From assembly GCA_005217565.1 (NCBI GenBank), contig SJCO01000004.1, positions 1 through 64,000 of the forward strand: DNA of 64,000 bases, written 5' to 3'. The notes below the pieces were generated by a model. It ran no database searches, was not told the origin of the DNA, and was given only the letters and a program-made list of their open reading frames with translations. Numbering within the stretch: position 1 is the stretch's first letter; each line of letters begins with the position of its first letter. Source of the stretch: Puteibacter caeruleilacunae (lineage in GTDB: Bacteria; Bacteroidota; Bacteroidia; Bacteroidales; Prolixibacteraceae). Of this stretch, positions 17,266 to 23,951 are shown in pieces. The position numbers were made by a program, and so were the translations under genes.

Positions 17266-18807
17266 ATGCAAGATAACAGAACACAATTTCAACGTTTTGC
17301 CACACGCAAGGCACAACTTGAGGCACAATACAATAGCGCATACTTTGCAAAACAGCATAAGAAAGGAAAGCTAACTGCACGCGAACGTATCGATATACTA
17401 TTCGACAAAGATACTTTTGAGGAAATCGATGCGTTTGTTAAACCTGCAGGAGATATAAATACAGCAACTTATGGTGATGGTGTAATTTGCGGTCACGGAC
17501 GAATCAATGGGCGAAAGGTGTTTGCTTTTGCCCAGGACTTCACTTTCATGGGCGGTTCTCTTGGATCGGTACATGCACAAAAGATCATGAAGGTACAGGA
17601 TATGGCATTAAGCATGGGACATCCAATCATCGGACTCATTGACTCTGGAGGTGCTCGTATCCAGGAAGGAGTTGCCAGTCTTGCTGGTTATGCTGGAATC
17701 TTCCACCGAAATGTTAAATCATCGGGAATCATTCCACAAATATCAGTCATCTTAGGTCCGGCTGCTGGTGGAGCGGTGTATTCACCTGCACTTACCGACT
17801 TCATTTTCATGTGTCGACATACCTCTTATATGTTTGTCACTGGTCCAGATGTTGTAAAAGAGGTGCTTAATGAGGATACAACCTTTGAAAAACTTGGAGG
17901 TGCCGATATTCATGGCACGCAGAGTGGTGTTGCGCAATTTATCTATGACGATGAAGAGCATACCCTTTTAGGCGTACGTAAGCTATTGCAGTATCTTCCA
18001 TCAAATAATATTGAATTACCTCCACATTCAGAGCAGCCAAGTACTGCGCCTGAAAATCCTGATAAACTTAGCATCATCATACCTGAGGAAGCCAATATTC
18101 CTTACGACATGCTTGATATCATCAAGAACCTGATCGACAAGAATAGTTTTAATGAGATTTCAGAGTTATTTGCTGAAAATATCATCACCGGGTTTGCACG
18201 CTTAAATGGGAAAGTGATCGGGATAGTAGCCAATCAGCCTAAAATACTTGCCGGAGTATTAGACATCAATTCAGCAGAGAAAGCAGCACGTTTTGTACGA
18301 TTCTGCGATGCCTTTAATGTTCCTATCCTTGTATTGGAAGATGTTCCGGGCTTCCTTCCTGGCAGTAATCAAGAACATGCAGGAATTATCCGCCGGGGAG
18401 CTAAACTACTCTATGCATTTAGTGAGGCTACTGTTCCAAAGATAACTGTGATTGTCCGCAAGGCTTACGGTGGAGCTTACATTGTAATGAACAGTAAGAA
18501 CATGGGCGGCGACTTCAACTTTGCCTGGCCTACGGCTGAAATTGCTGTTATGGGACCAGATGGTGCGGTGAAAATTCTTCACAACAAACAATTGGCTCAA
18601 GCTGAAAAACCAGAAGAGTTAAAAGCCAAACTTGTTTCGGAATACAAGGAGAACATTGCCAATCCGTATATCGCTGATGAAAAGGGATATATTGATGAGG
18701 TAATTGATCCTGCAGACACCAGGGCGAAACTCATTTCGGCATTTGATGCTTTAGAAAATAAGCACATGGAGAAGAGCGCTAAAAAACATGGGAACATCCC
18801 ATTATAA
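17266..18807 (+). CDS. Acyl-CoA carboxylase carboxyltransferase subunit (propionyl-/methylmalonyl-CoA type)
   Basis: A 513-residue biotin-dependent carboxyltransferase of the PccB/MmdA family: both crotonase-like halves are complete, with glycine-rich acyl-CoA sites (LIDSGGARIQEGV and ILGPAAGGAVYSPALTDF) and the C-terminal VRKAYGGAYIVMNSKNMGGD. It moves a carboxyl group between carboxybiotin and an acyl-CoA, most likely propionyl-CoA/methylmalonyl-CoA. With the biotin carboxylase and carrier genes that follow, it can form a soluble acyl-CoA carboxylase. No membrane Na+-pump subunit is encoded here, so a sodium-pumping decarboxylase would need a partner encoded elsewhere. Confidence 0.9.
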   Translation: MQDNRTQFQRFATRKAQLEAQYNSAYFAKQHKKGKLTARERIDILFDKDTFEEIDAFVKPAGDINTATYGDGVICGHGRINGRKVFAFAQDFTFMGGSLGSVHAQKIMKVQDMALSMGHPIIGLIDSGGARIQEGVASLAGYAGIFHRNVKSSGIIPQISVILGPAAGGAVYSPALTDFIFMCRHTSYMFVTGPDVVKEVLNEDTTFEKLGGADIHGTQSGVAQFIYDDEEHTLLGVRKLLQYLPSNNIELPPHSEQPSTAPENPDKLSIIIPEEANIPYDMLDIIKNLIDKNSFNEISELFAENIITGFARLNGKVIGIVANQPKILAGVLDINSAEKAARFVRFCDAFNVPILVLEDVPGFLPGSNQEHAGIIRRGAKLLYAFSEATVPKITVIVRKAYGGAYIVMNSKNMGGDFNFAWPTAEIAVMGPDGAVKILHNKQLAQAEKPEELKAKLVSEYKENIANPYIADEKGYIDEVIDPADTRAKLISAFDALENKHMEKSAKKHGNIPL

Positions 18808-18844
18808 GCCAGATTATCAATATTCACCATTAAAATGAAAGGCA

Positions 18845-20332
18845 ATGATCAAATCATTATTAATAGCTAATCGAGGTGAAATAGCCATAAGAATAGCCAA
18901 GACAGCCAAAAAGATGGGTATTAAAATCCATTGTATTAGAACCAATAGAGAAGCCAATGCACTTTATTTAGATTATGCTGATGAAATTATCACTCTTGAA
19001 GAGAATTCATCAGGAACGATCTTTCTGAATGTAGAGGAGTTGATACAGATTTGTAAAGACAATCAGATTGAGGCGATACATCCAGGCTATGGATTTCTAT
19101 CTGAGTCCCCTTACCTGGCGAGTCGCTGTAAAGATGAAAATATCGTTTTCATTGGTCCTGATGAGAAAGCCATCTATACCATGGGCAACAAAGGGATGGC
19201 TCGTAAGATTGCCTCTCAAAGTGGTATTCCTGTTCTTGAAGGAAGCTCGCGGAATATTACAAAACTGGAAGATGCTTGCTACTGGGCCAAAAAGATTGGT
19301 TTCCCTGTAATTATGAAGGCCGTTGCTGGTGGTGGAGGCAAAGGGATGCGCATTGTACGTTCAGCTGATGAATTAGAGCTGATGTATAAAATGGTAGTTA
19401 ACGAGGCGAAGACAGCATTTAACGACGACTCGTTACTGATGGAAAAATATGTAGAAAACCCAAAGCATATTGAGATACAGGTATTGGCCGATCAACATGG
19501 CAATGCCATTCATCTGTACGACCGGGAATGTTCTATACAGCGAAAGCATCAGAAGCTTATGGAGGAGGCTCCATCTCCTGCATTATCAAATGAGTTGCGC
19601 ACAAAGATGGGTGAAATGGCTCTTTTTCTTTGCAAAAAGATCAATTACCACACCTTAGGAACAGTAGAGTTTCTGGTTGATGAAGAGCTAAACTATTACT
19701 TTCTGGAAATGAATACAAGGGTGCAGGTTGAGCATCCTGTAACGGAGAGTATTACAGGCATTGACCTGATAGAACAACAAATACGCACTGCCGTTGGAGA
19801 GGAACTTCAATTGAAACAAGCCGACATCGCAATAAATGGTTGGGCTATTGAACTTAGAATTAATGCAGAGGATGTGCAAACCGATTTCTCTCCTAGTCCG
19901 GGTATTATCGACAATATGGAGTTTCCTGAATGGGATTTCTTGAGAGTTGATACTGGTTTTGAGGGGGGAAAACTGATACCTCCATCATACGACTCAATGA
20001 TCACAAAATTGATCATTACTGGAGCCACTCGCGAGGAAGTTATCGCCAATGCCATAGATGTGATTAACAACACCTCTATTAAAGGAGTGAAAACCACTAT
20101 TCCATTTTTCAAATCGGTACTAAATCATGCCGATTTCCGCAATGGAAGCTACAATACTTCTTTCATTAGCGAGAAACTGGAAAAACCATACTTCCAGGAA
20201 CAGAATGAAGAAGAAGTTGCTGCAATTATGGCATTGCAGGCATACCTCAGCAGGAATAAAGAGTTAGAAGATAATATGCTGGTAGAGGATACTTCAGCAT
20301 GGGCTTCTAAAATGAGAAACAACTTATTCTAA
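18845..20332 (+). CDS. Biotin carboxylase subunit of acyl-CoA carboxylase
   Basis: A 495-residue AccC-like protein: N-terminal preATP-grasp domain (KSLLIANRGEIAIRIAKTAKKMGI), ATP-grasp domain with the glycine-rich AVAGGGGKGMRIV and the MNTRVQVEHPVTE catalytic segment, and a C-terminal biotin carboxylase domain. It carboxylates biotin on the carrier protein using ATP and bicarbonate. The gene lies 37 bp after the carboxyltransferase gene and 4 bp before the carrier gene. The C-terminus extends about 45 residues beyond the usual AccC end and is charged, without the BCCP domain that is fused in actinobacterial-type subunits. Confidence 0.93.
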   Translation: MIKSLLIANRGEIAIRIAKTAKKMGIKIHCIRTNREANALYLDYADEIITLEENSSGTIFLNVEELIQICKDNQIEAIHPGYGFLSESPYLASRCKDENIVFIGPDEKAIYTMGNKGMARKIASQSGIPVLEGSSRNITKLEDACYWAKKIGFPVIMKAVAGGGGKGMRIVRSADELELMYKMVVNEAKTAFNDDSLLMEKYVENPKHIEIQVLADQHGNAIHLYDRECSIQRKHQKLMEEAPSPALSNELRTKMGEMALFLCKKINYHTLGTVEFLVDEELNYYFLEMNTRVQVEHPVTESITGIDLIEQQIRTAVGEELQLKQADIAINGWAIELRINAEDVQTDFSPSPGIIDNMEFPEWDFLRVDTGFEGGKLIPPSYDSMITKLIITGATREEVIANAIDVINNTSIKGVKTTIPFFKSVLNHADFRNGSYNTSFISEKLEKPYFQEQNEEEVAAIMALQAYLSRNKELEDNMLVEDTSAWASKMRNNLF

Positions 20333-20336
20333 GATT

Positions 20337-20849
20337 ATGAGTAAAGATCAAAAGACAAAAACATATGTGGTTACGGGTGATCATACATTTACTCTGAACA
20401 CCAAGGATTACCAAGTGATTCCAGCCGACAATCAGCATCAGTTTTTACGTATTAAACATCACAATGATGAGTGTATGGTTGAATACGAAGGACAGCGTTT
20501 CACAGGAGAAATTGTGGAATTAAAACAGAACAAATGCACTGTTACAATTAACGGTAATACTTACAATTTCACCATCGACACTGAAGCTTCTTTCGAACGT
20601 AAAGAGAAGCTGATTCAGCGCAATCAATACAACAACAAAATCACCATTAAAGCTCCAATGCCTGGAGTTATAAATGAAGTATTAGTAGCAGAAGGATCAA
20701 CCATTGAAAAAGGTGTCCCTCTATTGATTCTTGAAGCAATGAAAATGCAGAATCAGATTCTGAATACAAAAAGTGGTGTTGCCACCAGAGTATTGGTAAA
20801 AGCTGGAGAAAGTGTGATGGCCAATCAGCCACTAATTGAAATAGAATAA
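20337..20849 (+). CDS. Biotin carboxyl carrier protein
   Basis: A 170-residue protein whose last 70 residues form a biotinyl domain with the EAMKM motif; Lys136 is the predicted biotin site (LILEAMKMQNQ). The N-terminal 95 residues are a beta-rich segment typical of carriers that dock onto propionyl-CoA-type carboxylases. It starts 4 bp after the biotin carboxylase stop, so the two are translationally close. It completes the carboxylase complex of this operon. Confidence 0.93.
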   Translation: MSKDQKTKTYVVTGDHTFTLNTKDYQVIPADNQHQFLRIKHHNDECMVEYEGQRFTGEIVELKQNKCTVTINGNTYNFTIDTEASFERKEKLIQRNQYNNKITIKAPMPGVINEVLVAEGSTIEKGVPLLILEAMKMQNQILNTKSGVATRVLVKAGESVMANQPLIEIE

Positions 20850-20894
20850 AAGAAATATCCTTTTTTGCTCAGAACTATCAAAAGTTCGTTACTC

Positions 20895-20920
20895 GCCCTC
20901 AACTTCAGAAGTTGGGGGCT
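20895..20920. terminator. Hairpin between the carboxylase operon and the sigma gene
   Basis: GCCCTCAAC pairs with GTTGGGGGC (one G-U) around a TTCAGAA loop at 20895-20919. The following CTCTCTTATTT is only moderately T-rich. It lies between the two convergent genes and probably ends the plus-strand operon. Confidence 0.6.
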
Positions 20921-20923
20921 CTC

Positions 20924-21520
20924 TTATTTATAGAACATTGAAAAAAACAGTAGTTCGCCCAGACCTTTATCTTTTGCAGCACTCTTCAAATCACTCATAG
21001 CCAGAGAAAGAAGATTTCTCACTGTCTTTTCCGCAACATTAAGGTATTCGGCAATTTCATGGGTATCGAGACCTTCTTTTTTATTCAGGATAAGAATCTC
21101 TCTTCGTTTGGCAGGTAGATTTTCTATAAGGCGGTCAACGTGTTCCATCATATCAAAGTAGTTTATCTCCCCACTATCCTTGCCACTATCAAGAATCAAC
21201 TGAGCAGCCACACCTTGCTTATATGCTTCCTCGATGTTACGCTTATTAAAAGCTCTACGAATTTCATTATAGGCGATAGTAAAGACATAACTCTTAAATG
21301 ATGAATCGGACTTAATTTCAGTACGGGTATTCCACACCTTCAGAAAAACGTCCTGAACAACCTCCTCTGCATCAGACTCCTCATGCAGATATCCTAGCGC
21401 AAAACGATACAAACGAAAGCTATATTCATGAAACAGCTTTTCGAACGCCTGCTCATCCCCTCTCCTGAGTTGCTGAACTAAATCCTTTTCGCTATTGATA
21501 TTTGTTTTTCCCTTCGACAC
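20924..21520 (-). CDS. ECF-type RNA polymerase sigma factor, likely partner of the PUL1 FecR
   Basis: A 198-residue sigma factor with region 2 (LFHEYSFRLYRFALGYLHEESDAEEVVQDVFLKVWNTR) and region 4 (LPAKRREILILNKKEGLDTHEIAEYLNVAEKTVRNLLSLA), without region 3, as in the Bacteroidota ECF group that works with FecR anti-sigma factors. It points toward PUL1, but between it and the PUL1 fecR gene lies the 5.6-kb B12-riboswitch operon on the opposite strand. In PUL2 and PUL3 the sigma gene precedes fecR directly, so this gene is best explained as the displaced PUL1 sigma factor. Confidence 0.88.
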   Translation of the reverse strand: MSKGKTNINSEKDLVQQLRRGDEQAFEKLFHEYSFRLYRFALGYLHEESDAEEVVQDVFLKVWNTRTEIKSDSSFKSYVFTIAYNEIRRAFNKRNIEEAYKQGVAAQLILDSGKDSGEINYFDMMEHVDRLIENLPAKRREILILNKKEGLDTHEIAEYLNVAEKTVRNLLSLAMSDLKSAAKDKGLGELLFFSMFYK

Positions 21521-21567
21521 CCTCTAACAAATTCATAAGTTTACAGAACAAAGAAATAAAAATAAAA

Positions 21568-21661
21568 ATAAGAAATAAAACTACGCTAACAATCTGATCG
21601 AAACTGTTCCATATTGAGAACTAGCGAAGTGGAAATATACGATAGGGTTTCAAAAACGTTA
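21568..21661 (-). repeat. 94-bp direct repeat, copy A
   Basis: This 94-bp segment is repeated at 22235-22328 with three mismatches. Read on the minus strand it starts exactly at the toxin stop codon (TAACG) and contains nested complementary blocks TAAC/GTTA, GAAAC/GTTTC and TTCC/GGAA, so it can fold into an imperfect hairpin. The two copies bracket the toxin-antitoxin pair. Confidence 0.85.
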
Positions 21662-21936
21662 TTTATTTCCGTAGTGTGTCCAAGCACTTACCACATATAC
21701 CGTCACAACTTTTTCATTAATGGAATAAACTAATCTGTGTTTTTTGTAATTCTCCTGGAATAAAATCCTGCTAAATTATGCTTTAACTGTTCTGGTTGAC
21801 CTGTTCCTTTTGTAGGGTGCTCCATTAACTCATTCAATAGCTTTTCTATTTTTCTTAAGACAGCTTTATCTTCCGATTTCCTATGACGTTCAATATCAGC
21901 TAAAGCTGTCTCAGTAAAATCTAAAACATATCTCAT
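21659..21936 (-). pseudogene. yoeB: YoeB/Txe family toxin, frameshifted
   Basis: The open frame encodes 68 residues (MRYVLDFTETALADIERHRK...GFYSRRITKNTD, stop at 21730). In the next frame the rest of a YoeB toxin follows without a break: KKHRLVYSINEKVVTVYVVSAWTHYGNK, stop at 21659-21661. The two frames meet in a run of six A residues (around 21750) where seven would restore one 91-residue protein. The catalytic C-terminal His-Tyr of this RNase family is in the shifted part, so the product as written is inactive. A sequencing error in the homopolymer or slippage cannot be excluded. The gene overlaps the antitoxin gene by 4 bp. Confidence 0.85.
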
Positions 21937-22193
21937 AATCCCAACAAATCACTAATACCTTTTGGGGTAGAAACTCTCTGCACTTTTCCTTCTTCCACCT
22001 CTTTAAAGCTATTCCTAATTTTTTTTATCATCTCAGCATTGAAGTATATATCATCTTCATGGATTGGAGTCAAAGCATAAGCTTTATCTTTTCCTCTCTG
22101 AACAATGATTTGCTCACCTTTGTCGGCCTTTTCAAAATACATCTTTTGATTCTGCCTAAACTCCCTACTACTAATCACCAACATATTTCCCAT
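21933..22193 (-). CDS. Phd/YefM family antitoxin
   Basis: An 86-residue antitoxin: the N-terminal Phd/YefM DNA-binding fold (MLVISSREFRQNQKMYFEKADKGEQIIVQRGKDKAYALTP) and an acidic, flexible toxin-binding tail (EVEEGKVQRVSTPKGISDLLGL). A start at 22184 (MLVISS) fits the family better than 22193, but both ATGs are usable. The stop overlaps the toxin start. Family members repress their own operon, and an inverted repeat sits just upstream at the transcription start. It would neutralise the YoeB-type RNase, which here is frameshifted. Confidence 0.9.
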   Translation of the reverse strand: MGNMLVISSREFRQNQKMYFEKADKGEQIIVQRGKDKAYALTPIHEDDIYFNAEMIKKIRNSFKEVEEGKVQRVSTPKGISDLLGL

Positions 22194-22201
22194 TTTTATT
22201 G

Positions 22202-22224
22202 TGTACCTATATGGTACAAATATA
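22202..22224 (-). promoter_or_regulatory. Promoter -7 box and operator of the antitoxin-toxin operon
   Basis: On the minus strand TATATTTG (22217-22224) is a perfect -7 box, overlapped by the inverted repeat TGTACC-N5-GGTACA (22202-22218). YefM-type repressors are known to bind TGTACA-like palindromes, so this is a likely autoregulatory operator. Confidence 0.65.
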
Positions 22225-22234
22225 ATAAATACAG

Positions 22235-22328
22235 ATAAGAAATAAAACTACGGTAACAATCTGATCGAAACTGTTCCATATTGAGAACTAACGAAGTGGA
22301 AATATACGGTAGGGTTTCAAAAACGTTA
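22235..22328 (-). repeat. 94-bp direct repeat, copy B
   Basis: Ninety-one of 94 bases match copy A at 21568-21661. On the minus strand it too begins exactly at a stop codon (TAACG), that of the antitoxin remnant at 22326-22541, and ends upstream of the antitoxin promoter. Each gene unit here is therefore followed by the same element. Confidence 0.85.
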
Positions 22329-22541
22329 ATCAGTTTCCAATAATTCTCTAATACCCTCTTGAGATGACGCACTCTTTACTTTTCCTTCTTCAGCCTGCTT
22401 AATGCTCTGTTTAATTCTTCGAATAATCGCTGGATTAACAGATAAAGCAGTAAGAATACCGGATCTCAAACTTTCTCCGCAATAAATGCAGAGATTAGAG
22501 AGATTATTCTCCGCATAATGCTCACGATTGCAACGCCTCAT
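22326..22541 (-). pseudogene. Remnant of a second Phd-type antitoxin
   Basis: The last 35 or so residues of this 71-codon frame (NPAIIRRIKQSIKQAEEGKVKSASSQEGIRELLETD) resemble the tail of the neighbouring antitoxin (AEMIKKIRNSFKEVEEGKVQRVSTPKGISDLLGL). The first half has no Phd fold, is cysteine-containing and looks like out-of-frame or foreign sequence. It has no toxin gene after it. It is probably a decayed duplicate; a short functional antitoxin fragment is less likely. Confidence 0.6.
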
Positions 22542-22551
22542 TAAATCACAA

Positions 22552-22654
22552 AAAGTTTAAAGTATAACTTAAACTTTCACACATTCTTCTAAAAGTTTTA
22601 AGTATACTTTAAACTTTTCCGTATATTTGATAAAGTTTAAAGTATACTTTAAAG
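22552..22654 (+). promoter_or_regulatory. Three palindromic operators at exact 40-bp spacing
   Basis: Near-perfect AT-rich palindromes of about 26 bp (consensus AAAGTTTAAAGTA-TACTTTAAACTTT) lie at 22552-22577, 22591-22618 and 22632-22654. Their centres are at 22564.5, 22604.5 and 22644.5, so the period is exactly 40 bp, while the 14-bp spacers differ. A -7 box TATATTTG (22622-22629) lies between the second and third copies, and the third ends 9 bp before the ATPase ATG. This looks like a cooperative repressor site over the ATPase promoter. Confidence 0.75.
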
Positions 22655-22662
22655 ATTTCAAT

Positions 22663-23877
22663 ATGGTAAACATTCCTCAAAATATAATTTCAAGAGATAC
22701 TTACATCTCCAAAATAGAACCGTTCATTAATAAGTCATTGATAAAGGTTCTTACAGGACAAAGACGTGTTGGTAAATCTTATCTATTATTTCAACTCATC
22801 GATTTGATTTCCCAAAAAGTTAAAGATGCCCATATTGTATATATCAATATGGAAGATCTTGCTTTTGATTTCATCAGATCCGCTAAAGATTTACACGATT
22901 ACGTTCTTCAGAATCTATCCACCACAAATCCGAACTATCTATTCATAGATGAGATACAAGATATTGAGGATTTTGAAAAAGCCTTACGATCATTGCTTTT
23001 AAGAGAAAACATCGATATCTATATTACCGGGAGCAATGCTAAAATGCTATCCGGAGAACTAGCTACTACTTTAAGTGGTAGGTATATTGAATTTAATATC
23101 TACAGTCTTTCATACCTTGAATTTCTGAGATTCCATTCACTTGAAAACTCTGATGATAGTCTGGCATTATACATGAAATACGGCGGACTACCATATATCG
23201 CACACTTACCACTCAGTGATGATGTTATATTCGAGTATCTTAAGAATATTTACAGCACAATCATCTATAGAGACGTTGTAAGTCGCTATAACTTAAGAAA
23301 TACACAATTCCTCGAACGTTTGGTTATTTTCTTAGCAGACAATGTTGGCAGTCTTTTTTCTGCCAAAAAAATCAGTGACTTTCTGAAGTCACAAAGAGTA
23401 AACATATCATCTCTGCAAATAAATAATTACATTAACTACCTATCCAATGCATTTATTATAAATCCTTCGAAACGATATGATATTGCTGGAAAAAGAATAT
23501 TCGCAATAGGAGATAAATATTTCTTTGAAAATATTGGTATTCGCAATGCAATTGTTGGATATAAAACCAATGATATTGCCAAAATTCTTGAAAACATGGT
23601 CTACAATCACCTCCTATATTGTGGATTTACAGTAAAAATAGGAGTTTTAGGAACACAGGAAATTGACTTTGTCTGTGAAAGAAACAATGAGAAGAAATAC
23701 ATTCAAGTATCATATCTACTAGAAAGAGAAGAAACAGTGGCGCGTGAATTTGGTAATCTACTAAAGATAGACGACAATCATCCTAAAATTGTAGTCTCAA
23801 TGGATAAATTAGCTGGCGATGGTTATGAAGGTATTGAACACATCTATATTAGAGACTTCCTAAGTACTAAGTTTTAA
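22663..23877 (+). CDS. AAA_14/DUF4143 family ATP-binding protein
   Basis: A 404-residue P-loop ATPase: Walker A GQRRVGKS, Walker B YLFIDEIQD, then a C-terminal DUF4143 domain with a nuclease-like look (LGTQEIDFVCERNNEKKYIQVSYLL). Such proteins are common, often solitary, and their biological role is poorly known. I start at the ATG at 22663 (MVNIPQN); an in-frame TTG at 22627 lies within the promoter and third palindrome. The gene lies alone between the toxin-antitoxin block and PUL2 and is convergent with the sulfatase gene. The three upstream palindromes imply tight control. Confidence 0.85.
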   Translation: MVNIPQNIISRDTYISKIEPFINKSLIKVLTGQRRVGKSYLLFQLIDLISQKVKDAHIVYINMEDLAFDFIRSAKDLHDYVLQNLSTTNPNYLFIDEIQDIEDFEKALRSLLLRENIDIYITGSNAKMLSGELATTLSGRYIEFNIYSLSYLEFLRFHSLENSDDSLALYMKYGGLPYIAHLPLSDDVIFEYLKNIYSTIIYRDVVSRYNLRNTQFLERLVIFLADNVGSLFSAKKISDFLKSQRVNISSLQINNYINYLSNAFIINPSKRYDIAGKRIFAIGDKYFFENIGIRNAIVGYKTNDIAKILENMVYNHLLYCGFTVKIGVLGTQEIDFVCERNNEKKYIQVSYLLEREETVAREFGNLLKIDDNHPKIVVSMDKLAGDGYEGIEHIYIRDFLSTKF

Positions 23878-23885
23878 TCAAACAA

Positions 23886-23920
23886 AACAGACCGTGCAAA
23901 AGATGCTGCAACGGTCTGTT
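23886..23920 (-). terminator. Intrinsic terminator between ATPase and sulfatase genes
   Basis: A perfect 9-bp stem ACAGACCGT/ACGGTCTGT (23887-23919) with an inner GCA/TGC. On the minus strand it is followed by TTTTGTTTG, so it mainly serves the sulfatase gene; it can also slow plus-strand transcription. Confidence 0.75.
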
Positions 23921-23951
23921 AATCCCTATACCAGTATGATTATTAAAAAAA

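Noticed and set aside
17266-20849. Sodium-pumping methylmalonyl-CoA decarboxylase
   Set aside because: No membrane beta subunit or small gamma/delta subunit is encoded here; a soluble acyl-CoA carboxylase with a separate biotin carboxylase fits better.
22552-22654. Possible short CRISPR array
   Set aside because: Three palindromic units with 14-bp spacers; spacers are far too short and no cas genes are near. Operators explain it better.
22627-22662. TTG start of the DUF4143 ATPase
   Set aside because: It lies within the -7 box and the third palindrome; the ATG at 22663 gives a normal N-terminus.
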